From Capsicum annuum (lineage: Eukaryota > Streptophyta > Magnoliopsida > Solanales > Solanaceae): a stretch of DNA of 64,000 bases. Both the position numbers and the translations under genes were made by a program. Positions 35,144 to 46,230 of the stretch are shown here, one piece after another. The notes below the pieces were generated by a model. The model did no database searches and was not told where the DNA came from. It saw only the letters and a program-made list of their open reading frames with translations. Where the stretch lies: assembly GCF_002878395.1 (NCBI RefSeq), contig NC_061115.1, positions 91,287,264 through 91,351,263 on the forward strand. Reading direction: 5' to 3'. Numbering within the stretch: position 1 is the stretch's first letter; each line of letters opens with the position of its first letter.

Positions 35144-36140
35144 CTAAGATACCTTGCCAAAGCGACTGACAATCTTAAAGGGGCCGACATATCGGGGACT
35201 GAGCTTTCCCTTCTTGCCGAACCTCTTCACTCCCTTCATGGGAGAGATCTTGAGGTAGATATGACCACCAATATCAAACTCGAGATCTTTTCTATGCACA
35301 TCTGCATAAGACTTTTGTCGGCTTTGAGCAGCCCAGAGTCTTTCTTTGATCAACTGGACTTTCTCTAAGGCATCAAACACTAAGTTAGGCCCTATTACTA
35401 AGGTATCACTAACTTCTAACCAACCGATTGTAGATCCACATATCTTACCATAGAGTGCTTTGAATAAAGCCATCTTAATTTTTGAATTATAGCTATTATT
35501 GTATGCAAACTTAATCAAATGCAAGTGGTTATCCCAACTACCCTTGAAATCAATTGCATACACCTTTAGCATATATTCTAAAGTCTTAATGGTCCTTTAT
35601 GCTTGACCATCTATCTGAGGATGAACGACTATACTAAGATAAACTTTTGTACCAAGGCCCTTTCGAAATACTTTACGAAAATGAGAGGTAAACTAGATCC
35701 TCTGTCTGAGATAAGACATTATAGAAAATTGTGTAATCTGACCAACTCCCTGAAATAGAGTTTTCCATAATCCTCGGCTGAATAAGAGGTATAAACTGGA
35801 AGGAAATAAGATAACTTGGACAATCAGTCTACTATGACCCAAATAGAATCAAGCTGATGACGAGTTCGAGGAAAACCAGTCATGAAGTCCATGTTCACTT
35901 ATTCCTACTTCTAAGTAGGAATGGTGAACTCCTGAATGGAACCACTAGGCTTTTGATGCCTACATTAACTTTCTGACATGTAGAGCACATAGCCACAAAC
36001 TCTGCAATATCTCTCTTCAATGCACTCCACGAATAGATCTCTCGGAAGTCACGGTACATCTTAGTGGCCCTTAGATAAATAAAGTATCACGCACTATGTG
36101 CTTCTGCAGAGTTCACTACCTCAAGTCATCTAAACCTGGA
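35144..36140 (-). pseudogene. Gyp-B integrase, decayed
   Basis: The C-terminal half is a clean 142-codon frame (35144-35572): FKGSWDNHLHLIKFAYNNSY, FKALYGKICGSTIGWLEV, then the KISPMKGVKRFGKKGKLSPR segment. The catalytic core upstream (35573-35900) is heavily broken. The Glu site falls in GQA-stop-RTIKTLEYML, where the Glu codon is TAG. The zinc-binding part near 36000-36140 is only a trace. It is not functional. Confidence 0.75.
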
Positions 36141-36920
36141 ACACACAGACCACTCTAAAAACATTGAACAGTATCTCTCCCTAGGGAGAAAACCTCTAAT
36201 TTTTTATTCTAAACTGACTCTTTTAGCTTGACAAGGATAGGATCCGTTTCTTGCTTTTATTTTACCTCAGAAACTAGAGATGATTTTGAACTACTCTAAA
36301 CACTTACACCGCTCTCTGATCAATCGACTAAGCAAATCCCTAATCTGGCAACCTGATGAACTTCCTGAACTAACTTTTTCTTACTATCATCAACATGATA
36401 AACACTAACCATGGAAAGTCTACTAAGAGCGTCGACCACTAAATTGTGCTTTCTCAGATGATAAAGGATGCTTATGTCATAATCTTTCAAGAGATCTAAC
36501 CACCTTTTCTTATAAAGATTGAGATATTTCTGAGAAAACATATACTAAAGACTCTTATGATCTGTGAACACATCTACATCACCTCCGTAGAGATAATGCT
36601 TCCAAATCATCAAGGAAAATACTATGGCTGCGAACTCCAGATCATGAGTAGGATAATTCTGCTCATGGTGCTTTGACTATCTGAAGGCGTAGGCTATGAC
36701 CTTACTATTCTGCATGAGGACACAACCCAAACCTACTCTAGATGTATCACAATATACTACGAACCTATATAAACCATCTGGAAGAGCTAGAACTGGTGCT
36801 GAGGTAAGTCGAGTCTTCAACTCCTAAAATCTCTTCTCGCAAGAATCTGAGCACTTAAACATGACATTCATCTAAGTCAATTTGGACATACATGATTCAA
36901 TAAAAGAAAATCCCTCAACA
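36141..36920 (-). pseudogene. Gyp-B RNase H and linker, decayed
   Basis: The minus-strand frames give KTRLTSAPVLALPDGLYRFV, VVYCDTSRVGLGCVLMQNSK with the first catalytic Asp, [20 protein letters not shown] with the conserved Glu, then VFTDHKSL with its Asp. The 73-codon frame 36320-36541 holds LLKDYDISILYH and VVDALSRLSMVS. All catalytic acidic positions I can locate are present, but several stops interrupt the chain. Confidence 0.8.
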
Positions 36921-37690
36921 AACCATCTAATAGACAGTCAAACCTAAGAAACTTCTTATATCTGATGGAGAGATATGGAGAGGCCAGTTTCTTACTGCTT
37001 CAGTCTTCTAATGATCTACTCTAATGGTATCACAAGAAATGATATGACCAAGGATTTCTACTGACCTTAGCCAAAATTTGCACTTACTAAATTTGGCGAA
37101 TAACTGATGATCTATGAGAGTCTAAAGTACTAGATGGTCTGCATGATCGCGCTCTGTGTGGGAATATACCGGAATACCATCTATAAAGACAATGATAAAT
37201 ATGTCCAAGTATTTATTGAACACATGATTCATCAAGTATATGAAAGTTGTTAGGACATTGGTAAGAATAAGGGACATGACTAAAAGTTCAAAACGAACAT
37301 ACCGAGTACGGAAAGTTGTCTATGAAATGTCACATTCAATAACTCTGAGCTGATGATAGCCTGATATAAGTGTATCTTAGAGAAATAACTGGCACACTGA
37401 AGCTGATTAAACAAGTCATCAATTCTGGAAAGAGGATACTTGTTCTTCAACATGATTTTATTGAGTTAATGGTAATTTATGCACATTTATAGGGAACCAT
37501 CTTTCTTTCGCACAAATAAGACTAGTGCACCCCACGGTGAAATGCTGGGTTAGATAAATCCTTCATCTAAGAGATCTTTCAACTGTTCTTTTAGTTCCTG
37601 GAGTTCTGTTAGTTCCATTCTGTATGGCCGAATAGAGATAGGTTGAGTACCTAGAAAAAAGTCTATGCCGAAGTCTATTTCCCTTTCAGG
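36921..37690 (-). pseudogene. Gyp-B reverse transcriptase, decayed
   Basis: The N-terminal half reads well on the minus strand: [59 protein letters not shown]. It then shifts frame several times. The catalytic box at 37176-37187 reads FIDG followed by IPVYS, so the second metal-binding Asp is Gly. The distal half is fragmentary. Confidence 0.8.
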
Positions 37691-38300
37691 AGGAATGCCT
37701 GGAAGATCTTAAGGAAAAATATCTGAATACGCATTAACCACGGGGACTAATTTAAGAGTGGGAGACTCAGAACTAAAGTTCGTAACATACACAAGATGAT
37801 AAATACATCACTCAAATATCATTTTCATCACCCGAAGGTAGGAAATAAGCTGACTTCTGAATGCTGAAGTATTACCCTTCCACTATAAGATGGGTTTATT
37901 CAGAAACTAAAATTGAACTATTTTATTTCTGTAGTCGACTATGGCATAGCAGGAATGAAGCCAATCCATGTCAAGAATGACATCAAAATCAGTCATCTCT
38001 AACTTGACTAAATTTGCTGACGTGACTTTATAAAATATCATAATCGGACAGTTCTTGTATACCTATCGAGCTATGATGTTTTCACCCACTGGGGTAGAGA
38101 CTGAAATGGGCTCTTCAAGAATCTCGGGACTGACTCCGAAATCGCTTGTTGTATAAGGAGTAACAAAAGAAAAGGATGCACCTGGATCTAGCAAAGCATA
38201 AACATGCACATGAAAAATCTATAATGTACTAGTAACAGCATCAGGAGAATTTTCCTGATCCTATCGGGCCTGAAAAGCATAGAGCCGGTTTCGTTATTGC
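37691..38300 (-). pseudogene. Gyp-B aspartic protease, decayed
   Basis: The minus-strand frame has YALLDPGASFSFVTPYTTSD with an intact DPGA active site (about 38165-38205). VKLEMTDFDVILDMDWLHSC and FLNKPIL then follow. Beyond that comes the linker PTLKLVPVVNAYSDIF leading to RT. Only a few stops are present, making this the best-kept protease of the window, but it is cut off from an intact gag-pol frame. A 109-codon frame at 38188-38517 is a shadow. Confidence 0.8.
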
Positions 38301-39389
38301 CCACTAGTAGTACTGGAAGTGGCACCCTACTGGTTTGGGAGACCAAACTATATTGCAGAATGGTTCTACTGACCCTGATAACCCAACTAGGGACAATATC
38401 TGACACTGTGGCCTGGCTTGCCATCAATAAAATAGACATTGCTACTAGCTTTGAAAGTACCCTTGTGGTTCTTACCACATGTCTTACATAGGGTATTAGT
38501 TCGGGTATTGCTGACACTACCCTGAGACTTAGAGCCTAGTGCTCTATCTTTGTTGCCCTCTCTAAACTTAGGAACTGATGCACTGGTTGTAGAAGGAGTT
38601 GGAACTGATGACTTAGGATAAAATTGGGAACAGTTTTCTCCTTCTCATTTAGGCTGTCTAAAACTGAAGCTACCTGTCCTAGCTTTCTTATTCTTCTTTT
38701 CTCTTTGCTTAATTTTTTGCTCCTCCATTTGTTGAGCATGAGTCATGAGTCGAGCTAAAGTCATGTCACCATTTAGGATGGCAGATCTGCAATCGTTAAC
38801 CACACTATCATTTACCCTGGAGCCAACTTACTCATATTAACTCTGTTGTCTGCAAGAATATGAGGGGCATATCTGGCTAATTGAGTAAACCTAAGAAAAT
38901 ACTCTTTCACAATCATATTGCCCTACCTGAGGTTGATGAACTCTAAAACCTTTACCTCTCTCAGCTCTGGGGAAAAGAATCTATCTAAGAAAGTCGTGAC
39001 AAACTCCTCCCACTTTGTAGAACCTTCATCATCTACCTTTTTAGACTTTTACTGCTTGTACTAAGTATGACCCACATCTTCAAACTTGTAAGTGGCTAAC
39101 TCAACACTCTCAACAGTAATCACCCCAATAATATTTGTCACCTTCTTGACCTGATGAATGAATTCCTGGGGGTCTTCATCTACCTTAGATCTAAGGAACG
39201 TTGGAGGATTCATTCAGGTAAAGTCTTAAATCCTAGCTGCGGCTGAGTTGGCCACAAGGTTGACTAGAATAACTAATCGCTCATTATGGGAGCTACTGAC
39301 TAAGCAAGAGTGGTAAATGCGGTTCTAAATTCCTTATGAGAAACATGCTCGCCCAAAGAATCTGACTGGTTTCTTCTCTTTGGAGGCAT
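38301..39389 (-). pseudogene. gag: Gyp-B gag, decayed
   Basis: It starts at minus-strand ATG 39389 with MPPKRRNQSDSLGEHVSHKE, the usual gag opening of this group. The middle is broken by many stops and shifts. The nucleocapsid region near 38390-38492 retains CKTCGKNHKG and a decayed second knuckle ending GKPGHSVRYCP. The 67-codon frame 38536-38739 is a shadow of the lysine-rich linker. Confidence 0.7.
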
Positions 39390-39594
39390 GCTTGAAATCA
39401 AGAGAAGAAACGGATTAAATTGAGAGATTTACTTGTGATTATGCTCACATGTACGACCTGAATACTGAAAGAAGAGAAACTATTTATTAAAACATCTCAT
39501 AGCCTCCTGCACATAAACATGGTGCACAATACATCTATGTACAAGCCTATACTAGATGAGGCTTTCAGACTGCCTAGAACTCTACTAAACCTCA

Positions 39595-39607
39595 GGCACT
39601 GATACCA
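39595..39607 (-). other. Gyp-B primer-binding site
   Basis: On the minus strand it reads TGGTATCAGTGCC, one change from the initiator-Met type, a few bases from the LTR edge at 39612. Confidence 0.9.
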
Positions 39608-39611
39608 AGTT

Positions 39612-40953
39612 TGTAATGCCTCGATTATCTGAACTAGAATGCTACATGGTGCTCATGACTCGAAGGACCAAAAGCTAACCCATGACTGATATCTATACCT
39701 GTACACTGCATAATATGACATAAAAATGCTAAAACATGCATTGAGAGGCTGTAAAGTTCAATACTGAACATAACTAAATAATAACAATAACGTCTGACTT
39801 AGAGTAGTATCTTGATACCAAAATAGAACTGAAATACTGAAGTCTAAAAAACATGAAGAATAATATTATCATTTGAAAGCCTCTAACTATCTGACTAAGA
39901 AGTTGATGGGACATGTCACAGCTTACTCCATCAACTGACAACTAAAATAATATGATAAAATAAGATCACATTCTTTGAGAATGAGGAATCACTGCTAAAA
40001 CTCTAAACCCTGGAATGCTACTGCTACTACTGATTTGTGAGTCATGTATATCAACCTATGGTGTAACATTAAAAAAAACACCATAGCACAAATGCATTAG
40101 TAAAAAAAATGTACTGAGTATACTTGTGAGGTAGGCTTAATACATAGGGGTTACATGCATGAATGATAATAACTAACTGGCTAATATGAATGTAAGAGTG
40201 CACACATAAATATATAGTAATTGAGATCGTGAGAACATAATATATGAATCTATATACTGATGACATGAATTTACTAATATCTAGCGTGATTGATACTGGA
40301 GTTCCGATAACTATAATATATGATAACATTAGTGAATGTGTCTGATAGTCCTTAATTTGATGGAACTATCTGAGTTTTATACTATGACTGAGTTGGTTGT
40401 ATCTGACAATCCTAAAATTTGAAGAACTATTTGAGTTCTTTTACTGAGACTGATACTAAAACTGTGGGAATAGTTATTTAACTGACATGCCCTAAATGTG
40501 CTCAAACAACTGAGCTGGGGTCTAATCTATGTCGTGATTGGAAGGGTGTTAATACCGCGCAATTGGTAAGGACAACTGTAGGTACCCTCATCTGATAGTG
40601 TGGTGGGGACTTCATCAGACAGTACCTATCCACCTCATCAACCCATATCTGATAGTGTTGATATCTCAACCTATGCTGGCTACATAGTTTTAGAATACAA
40701 GGATGACTACTTAGAATCACACCCTCATCGGATAGTGTGTGTTCCCACCCTTGGGTTCACTCGGTGCAAATTTCTACTCCCATCTGAAGAGGCTGAACAT
40801 GATTGACTGATTGTACATGGATATATTTTACTGAATTCCATCAACTTACAAAAGACTATTGATATTTGATAACTAACTGAGTTCATGAGATTACTGATCT
40901 TACTGAGAACTGAGTTTATGAGATTTTTTGATTTCCTAAGTCACATGACTGAC
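39612..40953 (-). repeat. Gyp-B 5' LTR, truncated
   Basis: It starts TGTAATGCCTCG and aligns with the 3' LTR to about 40585. A block of about 350 bp (40588-40936) has no counterpart in the other LTR, after which 'taagtcacatgactgact' matches 33109-33126. It then ends against the CACTA terminus at 40957. The rest of this LTR is absent. Confidence 0.8.
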
Positions 40954-40956
40954 TAA

Positions 40957-41245
40957 CACTACAACATTTTTGTCCTAAGGCCACACTAAATCTGAGACAC
41001 ATCTTACAAGTGTGGCCTATACCATTAAAGACCATGCTTTTAAAGTGTAACCTTAATTTTTAACTTCTGGCCATATTACTTTTGGCAATGCTTTGAAAGC
41101 GTGGTTTTTAATGATGTAGACCACACTTTACAAATGTTGCCAAATCATGATATAATTAACAACACTTATTTACATAAATGGCTACATTTTTAAGTAAAAT
41201 ATTATTATAATTTAAAAGACCACATTTTAAATTTGTGGTCTAAAA
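40957..41245. repeat. CACTA subterminal motif array
   Basis: A 10-12-bp motif recurs in both orientations: GGCCACACT (near 40979), AAGTGTGGCC (41008), AAAGTGTAACC (41036), AAGCGTGGTT (41087), GACCACACTTT (41118), GACCACATTTT (41219). Such arrays next to the terminus are transposase-binding sites in CACTA elements. Confidence 0.6.
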
Positions 41246-44200
41246 TTTTTAGTAAAATTTTCTCAATCTCCCTCCCAAATATTTTAATTTCCCTCCAACT
41301 TATAATTAACCAAAAAGAGTAGAGGATATTAAAAATAAAAAACTTTACACTAATTTCACGCATGTATTAAACTTATGGTCATATAGTACTAAACCAAGTC
41401 TCTCCACCATTGAACAACACCAACACTAGTGACAAAGACGCTGTCAGCTTGAAAGGGGAACAATTGGCGAGGGGAGAGAAATGGAAACCACCAGCGAGAA
41501 CCTAAAGGTGATAGTCAATCTCTCCTTTTGGTCTTTTTTTTCTCAATCAATGAATTTGAACACCCTTATCATTGTTTTGTCAATTTTTGATCTTGGTTTT
41601 GAGAATTTGTTGGTTATTTTGAGTTTCTTGGTTTTAGGGAATACGAATATTTTGTGTGTAGTTATTCTAATTTATATGATTGAAAAGAATGTGAGGTTTT
41701 GAATTATGATTCTTACATTTGGTTTTTTATCGATTCATTATGTGTAGATTATTCTAGTTTTACGAACTGAGTGTAGAGAGCTTTTATTAAACTCAATAAT
41801 TTTTTATTCTAAAAATATGTAACAAGTCATGGACTTGATATGTTTAAATGAGTTATCAGGAGGCGAACAAGGCATAGTCGGACTGAAAATTTTGCTGCAG
41901 TTTTTCATATTTGTCTCAGTTGCTACATCTCTTTTCTCTTATTTTTTTTTTGATTTTTCATTTCCATGATCTCATGATCCAATTCAAAAAAAAATTAAAA
42001 TAAACTCAAATTACATGGCTTGAGTGAACCTTAGAAACATCCTTTATAGCTCCATGGATCAATACTCTTCGATCAAACGTATGCTTAAACCTCTTCAAAG
42101 AAGCAATCCTTACATATATACAGATGAATGTTGAAGTTGTTGGGGCTTAAATTTTTTTTTCCCTAGTGTTGTGAAAGCTGTTACTATCTTCAGGACTCGA
42201 ATCTTGGAAAAATAGTTACATACGGCTATTGTTAAATTATGGTTTTCATCTTAAATTGAGTTAAGAAATTAAACCATTGAACTGATCAAAATAATCTTTC
42301 TTTCCTCTGTTGGATGCTATTTCATGTTTACCGGTGTCAGTCTCTATGAAAAAAGGTAGAAGGAAAGATATATTAATGCCTAGTCAAGACCAAATGATTC
42401 TATGGAACTATGGATGTTTTGTTTGGTATTAGTGTTTCTTGTTTTATGACTTGGTAGGTATAATGTCTTCACCTTACCCTGTGATATGCTTAAAACTTTT
42501 ACAGAACAAACCTTGGATAAAAAAATAAACAGTGCTGAATTTGTACTAGGGTGGCTTATATTTGGTTTTAAGGAACCTTGGTGTATCCATGAGGTTCTTG
42601 TTAGTCTAGATTATCAAATGTCATTCTTTAAAAACCATGTCCTTTAACAAGTCATCCATTTTCTTTTATTTACTTGTTTATCGGGGCTTTCCCGCCACTT
42701 TAATAAAATTATTGCCTTATTTTAAAACATTGAAACTGCCTTTCACTAGGATTATTTGTAAATAGTTATTTGTGTTACTGGTATGAATGCCCGCTGGAAA
42801 ATACTTGGTGTTATCCATTGGTTATGAAACAACAGATGACTTTGGGGCAGGCTCATTACTTGTAGCCTTTTCCACATTGCTAGTAGTCTGAGAATTATTA
42901 GTAGTCTCTCCACATCCAAACAGGTATCCCAATATAATGCTAGTTAGAAATGTTAGTTCATTCGTCATGACAATATTAGAAATGTTGATTTTGTTTGTCG
43001 AATAACCACTAGTATAATGCTGGTTAGAAATTTCTTTGTTACTGTGACTTATTAATTTTACTTACCTTTTGTTAGGACATTCAGAAAGATCTGAACAGGC
43101 CAATTTAAACTTTGGTTATCCTTAGCATAAGTGCCATGACTAGGTAAATTTTTTTTTATCATCAACAAAAACATAATTTTTATAACTTACTCATGGCTGT
43201 GAGCCTGTGACTCATTCTGAATGTGTGTATTTACTATTTAATAGCTGACAATATATGTATTTAGATTTTAATGGGTTTGGTGCATTCTTGACGTGTTCAA
43301 GTGAACATATTAAATGATTGCTTAAATGGGGTATTTCAGTTTTTCTTTATCGTAGAAAATAGAGAATTGTCCTGTGTTATTGCTGCATTTAATCTTTTGC
43401 AACTTCTAGGCTTTGTATGTTAGCTTATATAGAATAATGTTAGAGGTGATACAGCTTAAGATTTTTGTTTTCCCTGTTGTTCTGAAAGTTGTTAATTTCT
43501 AGTTCATTTACGTTGGTATGGTACTTTTTTGTAATAATGCCTAGGACTAATGGGTAGAGAACATCAAAAGTAGTTGTTAGTATAAAAATTAGAGTATCAA
43601 AACCATATATATTATTCATAGAAGTTGAAGAAAAATCATCTAACTTAAAAGGTATCGGCAGCCGCGTTCGTAACAATACTATTTCAAACAAATTAGGATA
43701 ACTAACAATATTACTTCATGTTGTTGGTATACTCTTATGCATAATTAACTTGTGCTAATTAATGTCTCTTCCCTTTTTTGTTCAATAACATGAACAAATG
43801 TAGGTTTCTTTAATATGTCAACCCACTATTCAACTCAAAAAGAGCTTACAAATAACTTTATACACTCAATTTAAAGTTATTTGTAAGATCTTTTTGAGTT
43901 GAAGCACCTGGAAATTAGAGTAATGTGGGCTTACCTGTAATGCACACATATATATCTTTTAGAAATCTAAAAGAGCTGACCCTTTTACAGAACTACCCTT
44001 GGACCAAAAAGGGACAGAAATGAATTTACTACAGTGAATGCTTGCTGGAACATTCTTAGTGTACACAGGTTTTGAAATAGCAGCTGGCTTATTCATCACA
44101 GATTAATAAATAGAGAGATACATAATGCTGTCATTCATTACAAAGTAATAAATAAAGAGATAGTAATATTGTGTAGCTGAGACATGTATATCTATATTTG

Positions 44201-44511
44201 CTTCATTAACCTCTGTGAGACAATTCAGTGCGTCTGTTACGAGCTTAGATAAATAATCTTTTCATTAAGTTTGATCATATTTAGCTTATACATGTCTTTT
44301 GGATGATAACTAGGGATACTTTCATACTATACGTTCCGTCTATATTGCTCGGACTCTTTCTTGCATCTCTTTATATACCTCTGTCAAATAGGCCATATCC
44401 TTAAAACTGGTAGTGTCCCTCTACTTTTTATTCTGTGTACTTTTGTTGGTAAGGCTAAGTTTATATATTTTGTGTGAATCTAATATTCTTTGCGTCTATT
44501 TTTAGTAAGTA
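41246..44511 (+). other. CACTA interior, non-coding
   Basis: Mostly intron-like AT-rich DNA. 41380-41505 is less AT-rich and ends 'gaacctaaag' before GTGATAG, which could be a leader exon and a splice donor. A perfectly placed hairpin lies at 43829-43903. Segments near 42495-42860 and 43983-44110 are diverged direct repeats. The 73- and 83-codon frames near 41481 and 43440 have no family similarity. Confidence 0.4.
43829..43903. repeat. Near-perfect 32-bp-stem hairpin
   Basis: The arms 43829-43860 and 43872-43903 are reverse complements at 31 of 32 positions, with an 11-nt loop. Each arm carries CAACTCAAAAAGA or its complement. The single mismatch is GAGC against GATC. No terminal motif of a known transposon is seen. 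Confidence 0.85.
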
Positions 44512-45480
44512 AGAAAGAAGCAGGCAGCAAGTCTAAAGAAAAAAGTTTTGAATCTGAACAAAGCTCAAAGTCCTTTGAAGAATATGAATTCCATTACTCA
44601 AAACCGTTCAAGTGCTGAACTAGTCAAGGAATATAAGATTTAGAGAGAATAGCTTGAAAAAGAACACAATGATAAAATTAGGAAATCTCAGTCACCGATG
44701 ACACATAAAAGAAAGAAACTTGAGGAGTCTATTACACAGCAAGGAAAGATTATACTGCCTATTAACAAGTCAATGAGCCAATTTTCTACATGGGAAGAGA
44801 TTAATGCTTCACATGTGATCACTGGAAAAGGACAAAAAAAGAAATGATTATTTCAACCTCATTCTGGAGAACCCATTAAAAAGAGAAGAGTTGAATCACC
44901 TATGCACAACTTCATGTTTGAAGGATTTTCAAAGGTCAATGTTAATACTTCAGATGTCATCAGAATATTAAAAGTTGAACAAGAGAAACAACATGCTATT
45001 AAAGAGCTTGAAAACTACAAACAGGTGATGAGAAAGTCAGTCCTACCATCAAGTAGTTTGGATCAGTTTCTAGAAAAACAAGGGATAGACATAAGTGGTT
45101 GAAAAGAACATGATATTGACACAATATATGGTGTTACAGTTCTACCCACTGAAGATCTAGATGAACATAATAAGCGATTAGATGATCCTGCAGAACAAGA
45201 AGAAATTGGTGAGGATGGGTGGTTAAATAGTGATGACAATATGAATATTGGTTGTGGTACAAATAGTATGTCTTGAATACTATAATTTTAGTTATCATTG
45301 TATTTTTTTATTATTTCTTGGTTATTACATCAATCTAGGAGTGCCACAGAAGAAAAATGTTCGAGGACCAACATTATGCAAGGAAATTCAATGCAAAAAC
45401 ATTAGATAAAAGATAGGTGGTGACATTTGACTTAGGAGAAGCAGTGACTTAGGAAAAGAGTTGAGGATTTAGGACTTTAT
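44512..45480 (+). pseudogene. Ptta/En/Spm-type plant transposase-like gene, decayed, two exons
   Basis: One frame (phase of codon 44524) stays readable over about 730 bp to 45256 with four stops: lysine-rich KKKVLNLNKAQSPLKN, VKEYK..., THKRKKLEES, then the uninterrupted part at 44902-45102 (FEGFSKVNVNTSDVIRILKV, then PSSSLDQFLEKQGID) and an acidic end YGVTVLPTEDLDEHNKRLDD, GEDGWLNSDDN. A GT at 45257 and an AG at 45337-45338 define an 82-bp intron that joins GC to GVPQKKNVRGPTLCK. 'RGPT' followed by ARKF and VVTFDLGEAV (after a -1 shift, with a stop) is the start of the plant transposase domain of the Ptta/En/Spm family. It breaks off near 45480, so the rest of that domain is missing. Confidence 0.65.
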
Positions 45481-45489
45481 GCTATTAAT

Positions 45490-46230
45490 CATACTTTAAA
45501 TCAAGATGTCCGATTATATACATACTCATGCTATTGATTTTTCCACTGACTATAATGATATATTAATGCCCGACGAGGATGGAGGATATTGTGATATATT
45601 AAATCTCGACAAGGCCGAAAGACATTGGGATGAGATATTGATGTCGGACAAAGACAGAGGACATTATAATGATATATTGATGTTTGTTAAGGCCAAAGGA
45701 CATTGTGATGATATATTGATGCTAGACAGGTCAAGAGGACATTGCAATGATATATTGATCTCTGACAAGAAAGAGGATATTTTGATGATATTGATGCCCA
45801 ACAAGGCTAGAGGATATATGATGATATTTATGCTCGACAAGGATAGAGAAAGAATATGACAATGCATTTATTCCTAGATAGGCATGAGGATGATTATATT
45901 GTTGTGTTTAAGAGAACATCTACCTGTTGTAGTACAGCTATGCCATATGTATGGCAATTGTATGCGTATATTACAATGACCCTTTAGGTTATTTTCCATA
46001 TTTGTTCTTATTTTTATTGTCAGAGCTTTTCAGTAGTTTCCCCAAGTTATTTATGACTTGAAGGGACAAACAGTTTGGTTATCAGGCAGTTCATCAGGTT
46101 CTTAAATAAAAAAATCCCATGTAAAAGTCTTTGCTAGTTCTAAATGTCCGTTGGGCAACAAATTCAGTTACAAGAAATTCATATAAATGATCTCAAATGC
46201 AAATTATGACTACTCTAGAAGCTCAAGAAT
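45490..46230 (+). repeat. Gypsy LTR fragment with minisatellite
   Basis: It matches the Gyp-2 LTR around 48200-48700: 'atactcatgctattgatt' corresponds to 'atgcttatgctattgatt', both then run into the same tandem repeat, and both leave it with 'gaggatgattatatt' followed by a 'tatggcaatt' block. It is a separate, truncated copy abutting the CACTA gene. No coding. Confidence 0.55.
45540..45860 (+). repeat. 39-bp minisatellite, about eight imperfect units
   Basis: The unit is of the form GATATATTGATGCCCGACAA followed by GGCCRAAGGACATTGTGAT. Because 39 is a multiple of 3, the array keeps one frame open (45506-45859) and encodes 13-residue repeats (DILMxDKxRGHxN). The last two units are shorter. 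I treat the frame as a by-product. Confidence 0.85.

Larger units (their letters stand above)
32107..40953 (-). mobile_element. Gyp-B: Ty3/gypsy element, minus strand, 5' LTR broken
   Basis: Element on the minus strand with 3' LTR (32107-34462), polypurine tract, chromodomain-like tail, integrase, RNase H, RT, protease, gag, Met-type primer site and a truncated 5' LTR (39612-40953). It landed 12 bp inside the copia 3' LTR. The distal part of its 5' LTR is missing because a CACTA element begins at 40957. Over the first 105 bp the two LTRs differ at 12 positions by eye. Every pol domain carries stops. Confidence 0.85.
40957..45490 (+). mobile_element. CACTA (En/Spm-like) element, left end and interior; right end missing
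   Basis: It begins CACTACAACATTTTTG, a CACTA-type terminus, with TAA (40954-40956) as a possible half of a 3-bp target duplication. Subterminal motifs follow, then a long non-coding interior and a decayed gene of the Ptta/En/Spm plant-transposase type (44512-45480). I found no complementary TAGTG terminus; at about 45490 the sequence changes to an LTR fragment, so the right end was lost. No TNPD-like DDE transposase is visible. Confidence 0.65.

Noticed and set aside
38188..38517. 109-codon minus-strand frame
   Set aside because: It is out of frame with the protease and nucleocapsid that can be read there, so it is a shadow.
41481..41702. 73-codon hydrophobic frame near the CACTA left end
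   Set aside because: T-rich intron-like DNA yields Leu/Ile/Phe-rich frames by chance. It runs through a plausible splice donor and has no family match.
45506..45859. 117-codon repeat protein
   Set aside because: It is the translation of a 39-bp LTR minisatellite. It is listed as a finding but not as a gene.
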